DNA from: Desulfobulbaceae bacterium
GTDB lineage: Bacteria; Desulfobacterota; Desulfobulbia; Desulfobulbales; SURF-16
NCBI GenBank assembly: GCA_024637145.1
Contig: JAGXFQ010000028.1
Coordinates: forward strand, 17,822 to 81,821
Reading direction: 5' to 3'
DNA: 64,000 nt
The notes below the pieces were generated by a model. The model was not told the origin of the DNA and searched no databases. It was given only the letters and a program-made list of their open reading frames with translations. The position numbers and the translations under genes were made by a program. Below, piece by piece: positions 1 through 8,819 of the stretch. How positions within the stretch are numbered: position 1 is the stretch's first letter; each line of letters opens with the position of its first letter.

Positions 1-540
1 GCCGGCGACAATGAGATCAAGGGTGGATTCCAGTTGCTGGGTGGTGGTGGGATTAATGACATAGGCGCCATCGATCATACCCACCCGGACCCCGGCAATG
101 GGACCGTTGAAGGGGATGTGCGAGATGGAGAGGGCGGCGGAGGCGCCGATCATGGCCAACAGATCCGCATCGTTTTCCTTATCGGCCGAAAGGACCGTGG
201 CGATGACCTGGGTCTCGCAGCCATAGCCGGCCGCAAAGAGAGGCCGCAAGGGCCTGTCGATAAAACGGCAGGTCAGGGTCTCTTTCTCGGTGGGACGGCC
301 GATCTCGCGGCGGAAGAAACTACCGGGAATTTTGCCCACTGCGTAAAAACGTTCCTGATATTCAACGGTAAGGGGGAGAAAATCGATATCAGGCTTGGCC
401 TTTTTGGCGCCCACGGCAGTTACCAGCACAACGGTTTCGCCATAGGTTACCACCACAGCGCCGCTGGCCTGTTTGGCCATCTTGCCGGTTTCAATGGTCA
501 AGGGACGACCGCCAACTTCAATTTCAACTTTTTTATACAT
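1..540 (-). CDS. pnp: Polyribonucleotide nucleotidyltransferase (PNPase), N-terminal part, cut by window edge
   Basis: PNPase degrades RNA 3' to 5' by phosphorolysis and is a core component of the RNA degradosome. The visible 180 codons read from an ATG at 540 with an AGGAG-type ribosome site just upstream and give the first RNase PH-like domain. Typical landmarks are a GETVVLVT strand near residue 34, [13 protein letters not shown] near residue 75 and the [10 protein letters not shown] segment near residue 88. The gene continues past base 1, so the C-terminal PH, KH and S1 domains are not visible. It follows rpsO, the conserved order in bacteria. A long hairpin in its leader suggests RNase III-type autoregulation as in Escherichia coli (inference). 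Confidence 0.97.
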   Translation of the reverse strand, partial: MYKKVEIEVGGRPLTIETGKMAKQASGAVVVTYGETVVLVTAVGAKKAKPDIDFLPLTVEYQERFYAVGKIPGSFFRREIGRPTEKETLTCRFIDRPLRPLFAAGYGCETQVIATVLSADKENDADLLAMIGASAALSISHIPFNGPIAGVRVGMIDGAYVINPTTTQQLESTLDLIVAG

Positions 541-580
541 GGAATCTCCTGTATTTTTTGCTACAGATCTTAAATACACG

Positions 581-635
581 CCACAGACCCCAGGGCGCGT
601 CATGCGCACGCCATGAAGCGCCCTGGATTCTGTGG
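581..635 (-). promoter_or_regulatory. Long stem-loop in the rpsO-pnp intergenic region
   Basis: Two 24-nt arms (581-604 and 612-635) pair at 21 of 24 positions around a 7-nt loop. There is no U-tract, so it does not look like an intrinsic terminator. In E. coli the pnp leader contains a long hairpin cleaved by RNase III for PNPase autocontrol, and position and length here match that arrangement. Function is inferred. Confidence 0.7.
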
Positions 636-690
636 CACACTGTTTTGTTTTGGCCTTACAGCACCTTGTACTCTCTTTCTGTTGCTTGAT

Positions 691-725
691 AAAAAAAAAG
701 GGGCCGGTCTTTAAGGGACCGGCCC
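691..725 (-). terminator. Intrinsic terminator after rpsO
   Basis: Read on the minus strand, a 9-bp GC-rich stem (717-725 with 701-709, seven-base loop) is followed by nine U residues (691-699). It lies 10 bases past the rpsO stop and before the pnp leader, so pnp would be expressed by partial read-through or by its own promoter. Confidence 0.85.
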
Positions 726-734
726 AGGAACGAC

Positions 735-1004
735 TTATTTCCTTATGCCGAGTTGGGCAATAAGGTCACGATACTGGGTAACATCCTTCTGCATAATATA
801 CTTCAGCAGACGGCGACGCTGACCGACCAGTTTCAACAGACCGCGGCGGGAATGATGATCCTTCTTATGGGTCTTGAAATGGTCCGTCAGATAGGTAATA
901 CGGGCAGTGAGCAGGGCAACCTGCACAGCTGGTGAACCGCTATCAGTGGGGGTTTTACCGAATTTAGCAATGATTTCCTGTTTCTGATCTGCTTCCAGGG
1001 TCAT
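735..1004 (-). CDS. rpsO: 30S ribosomal protein S15
   Basis: Small-subunit protein S15 binds the central domain of 16S rRNA and takes part in an intersubunit bridge. The 89-residue product has the family length and the diagnostic stretch with [12 protein letters not shown] near residue 45, followed by QRRRLLKYI. The frame is open further upstream, but the ATG at 1004 is preferred because GGGAGGT sits 5 bases before it and the encoded start MTLEADQK is typical. It follows truB and precedes pnp, the standard order. A minus-strand promoter candidate lies at 1104-1109. Confidence 0.98.
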   Translation of the reverse strand: MTLEADQKQEIIAKFGKTPTDSGSPAVQVALLTARITYLTDHFKTHKKDHHSRRGLLKLVGQRRRLLKYIMQKDVTQYRDLIAQLGIRK

Positions 1005-1103
1005 AATGACCTCCCTTATGCCGCATGAAGAGATGGAAATCACCGGGGCATGGCAGAAGGCGGGAATAAAAATAATTCCAGACCAGAAACCAGGCCGCTG
1101 GTG

Positions 1104-1132
1104 ATTATAGCATCATCCCGCAGCTTGTTTAG
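1104..1132 (-). promoter_or_regulatory. Candidate promoter for rpsO
   Basis: A perfect TATAAT -10 hexamer lies on the minus strand at 1104-1109, about 100 bases upstream of the rpsO start in the 194-base truB-rpsO gap. The -35 region (TCTAAA at 18-base spacing) matches only 3 of 6, so this is a moderate call. A separate rpsO-pnp promoter is common in bacteria. Confidence 0.45.
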
Positions 1133-1198
1133 ATTAAGTGGTGCATGTGACATTGAGATGCCGCCGAAGAAAAAGCCGCATCTATTTTTTTATCAGTA

Positions 1199-1942
1199 TC
1201 AGTCCTGCTCCGGCCCGGTCAGGGTGGCCAGGGCCTCCTCAACGGAGAGTATATGCCCCTTAAGGAGTTGCCCTGCCGCATCCCTCTCTGCCAGTAAAGA
1301 GCCATCAACGGCATTGTTGACATGAAAGGGTCCTGATCTGGTGCGCCGCAGCTGCTGGAGGTAGGCCCCACAGCCAAGGCTCCTGCCGATATCCGCAGCA
1401 AGGGTTCTGATATAGGTTCCTTTACTGCAAACAACGCGGATATGCAAATATTCTTCGTTATAGTAGGTACATTCCAGCGCGGAAATGGTTATTTGCCGTG
1501 GTTCCTTTTCAACGACAATGCCCTTCCTGGCATAATAGTAGAGGGGCTTGCCCTTATGTTTCAGGGCAGAGAACCGGGGTGGCTGCTGCCATTGCAGGCC
1601 CCCAAAGGAGGCCAGACAGGCCTCTATCTCTGGCCGGTCAAGGGCCGGCACCGCCTGCTGGGCAACAATTGCACCCTGGCTATCCAGGGTATCGGTTTCC
1701 TGGCCCAGGCGGATGACGCCGACATATTCCTTATCACCGGCCATCAGCTGTGAAATAAGGCGGGTGGCAGGCCGGCTGATGCAAATCACCAGGAGGCCTG
1801 AGGCAAAGGGATCCAGGGTCCCGGCATGGCCGACCTTTTTGATGCCCACGGCCCGGCGCACCTGCTGGACCATCCGGAAAGAGGTGGGGCCTACCGGCTT
1901 ATCCACCAGTACCACGCCTGCTGTCAGGCCCAGATCACTCAT
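1199..1942 (-). CDS. truB: tRNA pseudouridine(55) synthase
   Basis: TruB converts U55 in the T-loop of nearly all tRNAs to pseudouridine. The 247-residue protein has the catalytic motif GHAGTLDPFASGLL, with the nucleophilic aspartate at residue 44, and the N-terminal VDKPVGPTSF motif. The later KGTYIRTLAADIG stretch is also typical. It starts at the ATG at 1942, 6 bases beyond the nrnA stop, so the two are probably translated from one message. The C-terminus is short and lacks a long PUA domain, as in many bacterial TruB proteins. Confidence 0.97.
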   Translation of the reverse strand: MSDLGLTAGVVLVDKPVGPTSFRMVQQVRRAVGIKKVGHAGTLDPFASGLLVICISRPATRLISQLMAGDKEYVGVIRLGQETDTLDSQGAIVAQQAVPALDRPEIEACLASFGGLQWQQPPRFSALKHKGKPLYYYARKGIVVEKEPRQITISALECTYYNEEYLHIRVVCSKGTYIRTLAADIGRSLGCGAYLQQLRRTRSGPFHVNNAVDGSLLAERDAAGQLLKGHILSVEEALATLTGPEQD

Positions 1943-1948
1943 GACCGG

Positions 1949-2914
1949 TCATACAAGGGGAAGCAATTTGGCAAGCAGCTGCTCTTTGATTTGGGCAAGA
2001 GAGGCGTGGGTTATTTTAAAACCGGCAGCATTGCGATGGCCGCCGCCGCCAAAATCCCGGGCCACCTGGGCCACATCAACCTCACCCTTGGCCCGCATGG
2101 AGACACCCACCAGATCATCCGCTGTTTTCTTCAAGAACACCGCCACCTTCACCGTTTTCATGGATCTGGGGAAATTAATGAAAAGCTCGGTGTCGGCGGG
2201 CGTGGTACCCGTGCGCTGGAGCAGCTCAGGGGTCACACTGATAAAGGCGATTTTGTCACCAGCATGGAGAGAAAGCGAACCCAAAACCTCTTGCAGAAGC
2301 TGCAGGCGATTCTTGCTGTAATTATCAAATATATGGCCGCAGATCTCGGCCGGCTTGACGCCATAATCAAGCAGATCAGCCGCCACCCGCAGGGTATGGG
2401 CGGTGGTGGATTCATACTTAAAGGAACCGGTATCGGTGAGGATGGCGGTATAGAGACAATAGGCTGTTGCCGGGCTGATCTCAAAGTCAAGGAGGCGCAG
2501 AAGGTCATAGATCATCTCGCCTGTTGAAGAGCGGTACTGATCCACCCAGGTCACATCGGCAAAGGTCTGATGACCGGCATGGTGGTCTATGGCAATAAAG
2601 GGTTTATGGCTAAGGAGCTGTTCAGCACCGTCACCAAGACGCCTCTTGTCGCCGCAGTCCAAGGCCACGGCGCAGTCAAAGGTAGCGTGGTCCGGCAACC
2701 TGGTATTGAGCCGCTCTGTTCCAGGCAGAAAATCGAGGATATGGGGGACCCCCTCCTCACTGTATAAATATACTTCCTTGCCCGCCGCCTCCAGAGCAAA
2801 GCCCAGGGCAAGCTGCGAACCCAGGGCGTCCCCGTCAGGGAAAACATGGGTGACAATAAGCACCCGCCCGGCTTTTTTCAGGATCTCAACGATCTCCTCA
2901 GGAGGGTGACTCAT
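1949..2914 (-). CDS. nrnA: DHH-family phosphoesterase, NrnA-like oligoribonuclease / pAp phosphatase
   Basis: NrnA-type enzymes degrade 2-5 nt RNA fragments and, in many bacteria, dephosphorylate 3'-phosphoadenosine 5'-phosphate. The 321-residue protein shows the DHH-domain motifs HVFPDGDALGS (residues 23-33), a DCGD motif and the signature DHH at 110-112. The DHHA1 glycine motif GGGGH is at 289-293. The ATG at 2914 is chosen over an upstream TTG at 2935; it overlaps the rbfA end by 17 bases. Location between rbfA and truB is common. In a sulfate-metabolising organism pAp removal could matter, but the sequence does not separate the two activities. Confidence 0.9.
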   Translation of the reverse strand: MSHPPEEIVEILKKAGRVLIVTHVFPDGDALGSQLALGFALEAAGKEVYLYSEEGVPHILDFLPGTERLNTRLPDHATFDCAVALDCGDKRRLGDGAEQLLSHKPFIAIDHHAGHQTFADVTWVDQYRSSTGEMIYDLLRLLDFEISPATAYCLYTAILTDTGSFKYESTTAHTLRVAADLLDYGVKPAEICGHIFDNYSKNRLQLLQEVLGSLSLHAGDKIAFISVTPELLQRTGTTPADTELFINFPRSMKTVKVAVFLKKTADDLVGVSMRAKGEVDVAQVARDFGGGGHRNAAGFKITHASLAQIKEQLLAKLLPLV

Positions 2915-3299
2915 TCTCTTTTCTGATCTCCTCAAAAATAGCAGTTAAATGGTCGCTCTCATCCTGATTGGTATCATATTCAAAGATGAGCTCCGGTACA
3001 GCGCGCAATTTTATTTCCTTGGCCAGATGAGAGCGGATATAACCGCGGGCTGAGGTCAAGCCGGCCTTGGCCTCCTCCGCCTTTTCCGGTGGACAGGAAA
3101 AGAAGATCCGGGCCGTGCGCAGGTCATCTGTGACCCGGGCCCTGACCACGGTAATATTCTGGACGCGGGGATCCTTAACACCAAAGAGGAGCAGGGAGGC
3201 GACCACATTGCGAATCATATCCGCAACCCGGGCCGGCCGTCTCTTCGGAGTGGCTGCCAGTTCCTTGGGCAGGGTATAACGGGATTTCTTGGTGGCCAT
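2898..3299 (-). CDS. rbfA: 30S ribosome-binding factor A
   Basis: RbfA is a small KH-like protein that binds immature 30S subunits and aids late 16S rRNA maturation. The 133-residue product has the family's RPARVADMIRNVVASLL helix near residue 20, KDPRVQNITVVRARVTDD near residue 42 and RSHLAKEIKLRAVPELIFEYD near residue 90. The start ATG at 3299 lies about 110 bases after the infB stop. The 3' end overlaps the nrnA start. Gene order infB-rbfA-truB with an intervening DHH gene is widespread in bacteria. Confidence 0.96.
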   Translation of the reverse strand: MATKKSRYTLPKELAATPKRRPARVADMIRNVVASLLLFGVKDPRVQNITVVRARVTDDLRTARIFFSCPPEKAEEAKAGLTSARGYIRSHLAKEIKLRAVPELIFEYDTNQDESDHLTAIFEEIRKENESPS

Positions 3300-3408
3300 A
3301 TGTACAATCTGTTCTTTCTATTTATCTTTTACCAGCAAAAGAAGAAAGCACACCAAGAAAGATCCTGGGGCGCTTTGTTCTTTCGTGCCGCTCTCACCGG
3401 GATGCCAA

Positions 3409-6114
3409 CTACAGGGTACGGGCCACCTCATTCATGATAAAGGCCTCGATGATATCGCCCAGCTTGTAGTCATTAAATTTCTCAAGGCGAACACCGCACT
3501 CGTAGCCGTTCTGCACCTCTTTCACGTCATCCTTCACCCGCCGCAAGGAGGCAACCTGGCCGGTGTAGACCACGATCCCGTCGCGGATCACGCGGACGCC
3601 GGCATGCCGTTCTATCCGACCGGCAATCACCATGCAGCCGGCAATATTGCCAATCTTGGGTGCACTGAAAACCTCCCGCACCTCAGCAGAACCGATAATC
3701 TCTTCCTCATAGGCCGGTTCGAGCATACCAACCATGGCAGACTCAATATCCTCCAGGGCATGGTAAATGACATCATAGGTCCGCAGATCCACGGCTTCCT
3801 TCTTGGCCAGTTCAGCAACCTGTGTGGAAGGCCGGACATTAAAGCCGATAATCAGGGCCTCGGAGGCTGCGGCCAGCAGCACATCACTCATGGTGATGGT
3901 GCCGGTTCCGGAGTGGAGGATCTTCACCTTAATCTCATCGGTGCCCAGTTTTTCAACCGCCTTGGCAAAGGCCTCAAGGGTACCTTGCACATCGGAGCGG
4001 AGAAGAAGACGGATTTCCTTCATCTCCCCCTCCTGCAGTTTCGCAAAGAGGTTATCAAGAGAAACCTTGGTGACGCTGGCCAGGTCAATCTCCCGCTTGC
4101 GCATCTGCCGTTGCTGAGCAACATTCTTGGCCATCTTCTCGTCCGTGACCACAACAAACTCATCGCCAGCCATGGGCACGCCGGCAAGGCCACCTACCTC
4201 AACAGGGGTGGCGGGTCCCGCCTCGGTAATGGGCTTGCCCTTGTCGTCGCGCATGGAACGAACCTTGCCATGGAAATCGCCGGCCACAAAGAATTCGCCA
4301 ATGCGCAGGGTGCCCTGCTGGACAAGAACGGTGGCCAGGGGGCCGCGGCCCTTGTGAAGCTGAGCCTCAATAACATGACCCATGGCGTTACGATTGGGAT
4401 CGGCCTTCAGCTCCAAGACTTCGGTCTGCAGAAGAATGCTCTCAACCAGCTCTTCAATACCTTCTCCGGACTTAGCAGAGGTCTGGCAGAAGATGGTTGA
4501 ACCACCCCACTCTTCGGGAATCAGATCATATTCAGAGAGTTCACTCATGACCCGCATGACATCGGCATTTTCTCTATCAATCTTATTCACGGCCACCAGG
4601 ATGGGAACCCCGGCCGCCTTGGCATGATTAATGGCCTCCCTGGTCTGTCCCATGACACCATCATCAGCGGCAACCACCAGGACAACGATATCCGTGACCT
4701 GGGCCCCACGGGATCGCATTTCCGTAAAGGCGGCATGGCCGGGGGTATCCAGGAAGACAAGGTCTCCTTGGGGAGAGCGGACATAATGGGCACCGATATG
4801 CTGGGTAATACCCCCTGCCTCTCCAGCCGCCACATCGGTCTTGCGGATGGCATCAAGGATGGAAGTCTTACCATGATCAACATGACCCATAACCGTGACC
4901 ACAGGGGCCCGGGGAAGTTCCTCCCCACCGCCCTGTTCCACCTGGAGATCAAGGACAGACTGCTCATCCGTCATTTTTTTCTCTACTTCATAGCCGAACT
5001 CGTTGGCTATCAGGTTGGCAGTATCAAAATCAATGGCCTGATTAACGGTGGCCATGACGCCCAGGGCCATGAGCTGACCAATAAGCTCGCGGGATTTGAC
5101 TCCCAGCTTATGGGCCAGATCACCAACAGAAATGGCTTCCAGCATGGAGATTTTTTTCTTGCTGGCCTTCATCTCAATGGTGGAGGACTCAACCTCGCGA
5201 CGTTTACCCTTTCTGGAGCCACGAGGACCACGCCCCACCCTGACCTTGGTGGAGAGCCGCCCGGCATAGGCTCCCAGCTCCGAGGCATCAACAACACCCT
5301 GCCCCTTGCCACGAAGGCCGGCACCCTTGCGGACGCGGTCCGCATCGGTGGTGAATTTTACAAGACGTTTACCCTTCTTGCCCTTCTTGCCTTGATCGCC
5401 AGCCGCCTCTTGGGCGGGCTGGGGGGGCTGACCACCGACTCCAGGTTTGGGCCGTGCCCTTTCCACGGGTTTCTTAGGGCGCCGGGCAGGCACATCCTGC
5501 TGAACGGGGAGAACTGCCTGACCAACGATTTTTGCATAGCCATTGTTTTGAGGCCGGGCAACTTCCTTCTTTACCTCGGCATCCTGAACATCCTCAGCCG
5601 GGGTCACCACCTGGGCACCCTCTGCCTCTGTTTCAAGAGGCAAAGCAGGAGATCCCGCCTCGGACGCTTTTTCTTCAGCCTCTGCCGGCTCCTGGGCAGC
5701 CTCGGCAGCTTCAGCTTCCTCAGCCAAGGTCTCAGGCGTCTCGGTAATTGCCGGCTCTACCACCTCGGTGGACTCAAAGGAGATGGGCTCAAAGGCCTCT
5801 CCTTCCGCAGCAGGGATCTCCTCGGGAGCAGCAGCCAGGCCTTCTTCCTCCGGCAACTCCTCGGCAACAGGTGCCTCAGGAACCACCTTGGACCGTCTTC
5901 TGATAATAGTCGTGTGGCCCTTACTTTGGATACGGGTCTCTTCGACATCAACTTTAACAAAACCGAGTTTTCTGCGTATGTCATCGGCAGTGTCGTCATC
6001 AAGAGTCGAATTATAGGCCTTGACGCTGTAGCCCATTTCAATGAGTTTGGCAGTCAAATCCTTGCTGTCCATACCAGCTTCTTTTGCCAACTCGTAAACT
6101 CTGATTTTTCTCAT
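3409..6114 (-). CDS. infB: Translation initiation factor IF-2
   Basis: IF-2 is the GTPase that brings initiator tRNA to the 30S subunit and promotes subunit joining. The 901-residue protein opens with the IF2 N-domain ([12 protein letters not shown]). A long acidic then basic low-complexity linker covers about residues 70-300. A second N-domain follows, then the GTPase with G1 GHVDHGKT at about 410-417, the DTPGHAAF switch and the NKID specificity motif. Domains II-IV reach the C-terminus. Length fits a deltaproteobacterial long-form IF-2. It starts three bases after the ylxR stop, within the nusA-ylxR-infB operon. Confidence 0.99.
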   Translation of the reverse strand: MRKIRVYELAKEAGMDSKDLTAKLIEMGYSVKAYNSTLDDDTADDIRRKLGFVKVDVEETRIQSKGHTTIIRRRSKVVPEAPVAEELPEEEGLAAAPEEIPAAEGEAFEPISFESTEVVEPAITETPETLAEEAEAAEAAQEPAEAEEKASEAGSPALPLETEAEGAQVVTPAEDVQDAEVKKEVARPQNNGYAKIVGQAVLPVQQDVPARRPKKPVERARPKPGVGGQPPQPAQEAAGDQGKKGKKGKRLVKFTTDADRVRKGAGLRGKGQGVVDASELGAYAGRLSTKVRVGRGPRGSRKGKRREVESSTIEMKASKKKISMLEAISVGDLAHKLGVKSRELIGQLMALGVMATVNQAIDFDTANLIANEFGYEVEKKMTDEQSVLDLQVEQGGGEELPRAPVVTVMGHVDHGKTSILDAIRKTDVAAGEAGGITQHIGAHYVRSPQGDLVFLDTPGHAAFTEMRSRGAQVTDIVVLVVAADDGVMGQTREAINHAKAAGVPILVAVNKIDRENADVMRVMSELSEYDLIPEEWGGSTIFCQTSAKSGEGIEELVESILLQTEVLELKADPNRNAMGHVIEAQLHKGRGPLATVLVQQGTLRIGEFFVAGDFHGKVRSMRDDKGKPITEAGPATPVEVGGLAGVPMAGDEFVVVTDEKMAKNVAQQRQMRKREIDLASVTKVSLDNLFAKLQEGEMKEIRLLLRSDVQGTLEAFAKAVEKLGTDEIKVKILHSGTGTITMSDVLLAAASEALIIGFNVRPSTQVAELAKKEAVDLRTYDVIYHALEDIESAMVGMLEPAYEEEIIGSAEVREVFSAPKIGNIAGCMVIAGRIERHAGVRVIRDGIVVYTGQVASLRRVKDDVKEVQNGYECGVRLEKFNDYKLGDIIEAFIMNEVARTL

Positions 6115-6117
6115 TAC

Positions 6118-6390
6118 TCAACTCCTGATCTTGCCCTTCAAATGAATATGCAAGGCCTTGGCATCACATCGTAATGCCCTGGCTAATTTTTTTATATTTT
6201 TGTCAATCTGTACAGAATCATGTCCTGTGCAGACATAGGCCCCGCGCCCCTTGCTTTCGGTGCCACCCACATGGTCTGGAGGGGTAAACCGATGCAGCTC
6301 TCTTTTTGGCATCTTGTGCCGGCAAATCACACACGTTCTGATCGGTCCGGACGGAAATTTCACCTTAGTGGCCGGTTTCCTGATCATCAC
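6118..6390 (-). CDS. ylxR: YlxR family RNA-binding protein (DUF448)
   Basis: YlxR proteins are small basic proteins encoded between nusA and infB; a nucleic-acid or RNase P-related role has been proposed for some. The 90-residue product has the family motifs PIRTCVICR near residue 16, the basic KRELHRF, and the loop GRGAYVC near residue 47. The start is one of two adjacent ATG codons at 6390 or 6387, inside the last codons of nusA (26-base overlap), which implies translational coupling. It ends three bases before infB. Confidence 0.92.
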   Translation of the reverse strand: MMIRKPATKVKFPSGPIRTCVICRHKMPKRELHRFTPPDHVGGTESKGRGAYVCTGHDSVQIDKNIKKLARALRCDAKALHIHLKGKIRS

Positions 6391-7855
6391 CCTGCTCTTC
6401 GCTGCCAGCTGTTACTGCCTCGGCATCTGGATTGGCATCTGCCGGCGCCTCGGATTGGGCCGCAACGGGCTTTTCCTCTTCCGGCTCCACAACCCCTTCA
6501 CCTGCTTGCTCCGTCACCACACCGGGCTCCTCAGCAAGCGCTGGGGCCTCCTCCGCTAACGAGTCCGCCTCATCGGCTTCATCCGCTTCATCCGCTTCAT
6601 TGGCAATTTCAGCCAGTCCCGAGATATCAACTTCAGCCGCCGCTGCAATGAACGCCCCGGCCTGCTCAACATCACATTTCAGCACCGTGGCAACGGTTTC
6701 CGGCTCTGCCTTGATAAGTTCCACAATATGATCTATGCCGTAATCGAAAAGCATCTCAGCATATTTATCACTCAGCCCCGGCACCATCATCAAGGTCTGG
6801 AAACCAACTGCGGCCATTTTAGCATAGCGAGATTCGCTCTTCACATCAATTTTCCAGCCCAGCAGCAGGGAGGCAAGACGCACATTCTGCCCCCCTCGGC
6901 CGATGGCCAGGGAAAGCTGATCATCAGGCACGATAACCGTCAGGGCCTTCCGATCCTCATCCACCAGGACCATGGATACCTGGGCCGGCGACAGGGCATT
7001 GGAGACAAACTTGGCAGGATCAGGACTCCAGGGCACGATGTCGATCTTCTCCCCCTGCAATTCCTGCACAACATTCTGAACCCGAGACCCCTTCATGCCC
7101 ACACAAGCACCCACAGGATCAACATCGGTCTCAGAAGAGACCACCGCGATCTTGGCCCGCATGCCTGGTTCCCGGACGGCATGGATAATCTTGACGATAC
7201 CCTCGCTGATCTCCGGCACCTCGACGGTAAAGAGTTTGACAAGAAACTGATCGTTGGTCCTGGAGAGAATGAGCTGATAATCACGGGCAGACTCCCGGAC
7301 CTCGATCAATAAGGCCCGAACTCTGTCCCCCTGGCGATAGGATCTTCTGGGCATCATTTCGCTCTTGGGCAGTACCGCATCGGTGCGGCCGAGATTGACA
7401 ATCATATTGCCCCGCTCAAAACGCTGCACAATACCGTTGATGATATCGCCTTCCCGGTTTTTGTACATCTCATAGATGACATCCCGTTCAGCATCACGCA
7501 TCTTCTGAATAATGACCTGTTTGGCGGACTGGGCGGCAATACGGCCGAGATCACCCACATCATCCATCTTTGAGCCAAGCTCATCTCCCAGTTCAACTTC
7601 AGGGTCAAGACTCACCGCCTCCGCAACGGAGACCTCGGTCTGCTCGTCCAGAACCTTCTCCACCACGGTACGAAACTGAAAGAGTTCAACCTCACCCAGC
7701 TCCTCGTTAAAGCGGACATCGAGATCCCGACGAGAACCAAACTTCTTATGGGCTGCAGAAAGCACCGCTGCCTCAAGGGCCTCAACAAGGATAGAACGAT
7801 CAAAGCCTTTATCGCGGCTGATTTGGTCAATTATTCTTTTAAGCTCAGTACTCAT
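6365..7855 (-). CDS. nusA: Transcription termination/antitermination factor NusA
   Basis: NusA binds RNA polymerase and nascent RNA to modulate pausing, termination and antitermination. The 496-residue protein contains the N-terminal polymerase-binding domain, an S1 domain around residues 130-200 (GDIINGIVQRFERGNMIVNL), two KH domains and helix-hairpin-helix-like C-terminal sequence. The ATG at 7855 has GGAGAA upstream; an in-frame open region before it is not used. The last 70 residues are acidic and begin with EADEADEADEAD, encoded by an imperfect 9-base tandem repeat at about 6572-6600. It lies between rimP and ylxR as usual. Confidence 0.97.
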   Translation of the reverse strand: MSTELKRIIDQISRDKGFDRSILVEALEAAVLSAAHKKFGSRRDLDVRFNEELGEVELFQFRTVVEKVLDEQTEVSVAEAVSLDPEVELGDELGSKMDDVGDLGRIAAQSAKQVIIQKMRDAERDVIYEMYKNREGDIINGIVQRFERGNMIVNLGRTDAVLPKSEMMPRRSYRQGDRVRALLIEVRESARDYQLILSRTNDQFLVKLFTVEVPEISEGIVKIIHAVREPGMRAKIAVVSSETDVDPVGACVGMKGSRVQNVVQELQGEKIDIVPWSPDPAKFVSNALSPAQVSMVLVDEDRKALTVIVPDDQLSLAIGRGGQNVRLASLLLGWKIDVKSESRYAKMAAVGFQTLMMVPGLSDKYAEMLFDYGIDHIVELIKAEPETVATVLKCDVEQAGAFIAAAAEVDISGLAEIANEADEADEADEADSLAEEAPALAEEPGVVTEQAGEGVVEPEEEKPVAAQSEAPADANPDAEAVTAGSEEQGDDQETGH

Positions 7856-7904
7856 CAGATTTCTCCAGGTGGAGGAAGATATATAGTAAATTAGTTGGCG
7901 AGAC

Positions 7905-8363
7905 CTAAAACTCGATGAGCAGTTTGGCCTTTTTAACCTTATCACAGGGAAAGGTCAGGCTTTCGTCACCGCTTTTCAAGGTAATCAGATCACCGTGAAC
8001 TTTTTCAATAATGCCCTGACCAATGAAAAGATCGTCGGGCCGGGCAAAGGTTATCTTTATTTTTTTACCAAGATTTCTCTCAAAATCACGGGGAGTGACA
8101 AGGGGCCTATCCAGGCCGGGAGAAGAGACCTCAAGATGATATTTATGAGGAATAATATCCTCAACATCAAGCAGGTGTGCACTCTCCCGGCTGACCCGGG
8201 CGCAATCATCAACAGAAATACCCTCTGGCCTGTGGATGATAATGCGCAATACCCAGCCAGACTCTTCCTGACGGTATTGAACCTCAACAAGTTCCAGACC
8301 ATGGTCCGCAGTTATGGGCTTAATAATCTCATAAAGCCTGTCCAGGAGCATGCTCTGGGCCAT
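7905..8363 (-). CDS. rimP: Ribosome maturation factor RimP
   Basis: RimP assists 30S subunit assembly. The 152-residue product shows the N-terminal motif DHGLELVEVQY near residue 23, a conserved LRIIIHRPEGISVDDCARVSR stretch and VSSPGLDRPL near residue 88. An Sm-like C-terminal domain follows. The frame stays open far upstream, but that extension would run through the tRNA-Gly gene. The ATG at 8363, with GGTGGGG just before it, gives the normal family length. It is the first gene of the nusA-infB operon. Confidence 0.95.
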   Translation of the reverse strand: MAQSMLLDRLYEIIKPITADHGLELVEVQYRQEESGWVLRIIIHRPEGISVDDCARVSRESAHLLDVEDIIPHKYHLEVSSPGLDRPLVTPRDFERNLGKKIKITFARPDDLFIGQGIIEKVHGDLITLKSGDESLTFPCDKVKKAKLLIEF

Positions 8364-8433
8364 TTCCCCACCTTGACTGAAGAAGGCCAGCCTCAAGAAA
8401 GAACGATGGCTTGGCCTCTCCTGTTGATACAAT

Positions 8434-8456
8434 AAAAAAAGCGGGCAGAGCCCACT
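8434..8456 (-). terminator. Intrinsic terminator between tRNA-Gly and rimP
   Basis: On the minus strand a 7-bp stem (450-456 with 440-446 of 8400s, TCT loop, one G-T pair) is followed by seven U residues at 8434-8440. It lies 75 bases past the tRNA-Gly gene and 70 bases before rimP. A second hairpin with 10-bp arms (8481-8490 / 8496-8505) lies between tRNA and terminator. Confidence 0.75.
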
Positions 8457-8530
8457 TTGCATAAACAGCTTAACGAATGCTTCTTTTGTCAAAAAGACAA
8501 AAGAAAAGCCGTACAAGGACGGCGAGAGGT

Positions 8531-8606
8531 TGGAGCGGACAACGGGGATCGAACCCGCGACACCAAGCTTGGGAAGCTTGTACTCTACCAACTGAGCTAT
8601 GTCCGC
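8531..8606 (-). tRNA. tRNA-Gly (anticodon CCC)
   Basis: A 76-nt minus-strand cloverleaf: acceptor stem GCGGACA paired with TGTCCGC, D-arm GCTCAGTTGGTAGAGT, anticodon stem CAAGC/GCTTG with loop TTCCCAA, so anticodon CCC reads GGG codons. The T-arm contains GGTTCGATCCC. The 3' CCA is encoded. It lies upstream of rimP. Confidence 0.97.
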
Positions 8607-8757
8607 TCAATCACTGCAAACAGAGGGGGTCAATGTCGCAAACCTCTTCGACCTGACAGCAAAGAGCCTGACAGTTAAGATTAACTTTTTAAACAAATAT
8701 TTTTTATTTGTCAAGCTCTCAATCTTTGAGCCACCAGCACAAGCCCCCAGGAGGAAT

Positions 8758-8797
8758 AAAAAAAGGCTGCGGATAGAACAACCCGCAGCCTTTTTTT
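8758..8797 (-). terminator. Intrinsic terminator at the end of the nuo operon
   Basis: An 8-bp GC-rich stem (8765-8772 with 8783-8790, ten-base loop) is flanked by A and T runs on both sides. Read on the minus strand it follows the nuoN stop by about 20 bases and ends in a U-rich tract. The symmetry would let it act in both directions. Confidence 0.85.
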
Positions 8798-8819
8798 CAA
8801 CGCTTGCTGTGCTCTTATC

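Noticed and set aside
3289..6174. Long plus-strand open frames (403 and 516 codons) opposite infB
   Set aside because: They mirror the infB reading frame in GC-rich DNA, have no protein-family character and lie wholly antisense to a clear gene.
8364..8591. N-terminal extension of RimP through the tRNA-Gly region
   Set aside because: The extension would be translated from within a tRNA gene and a terminator; the ATG at 8363 with a good ribosome site gives normal length.
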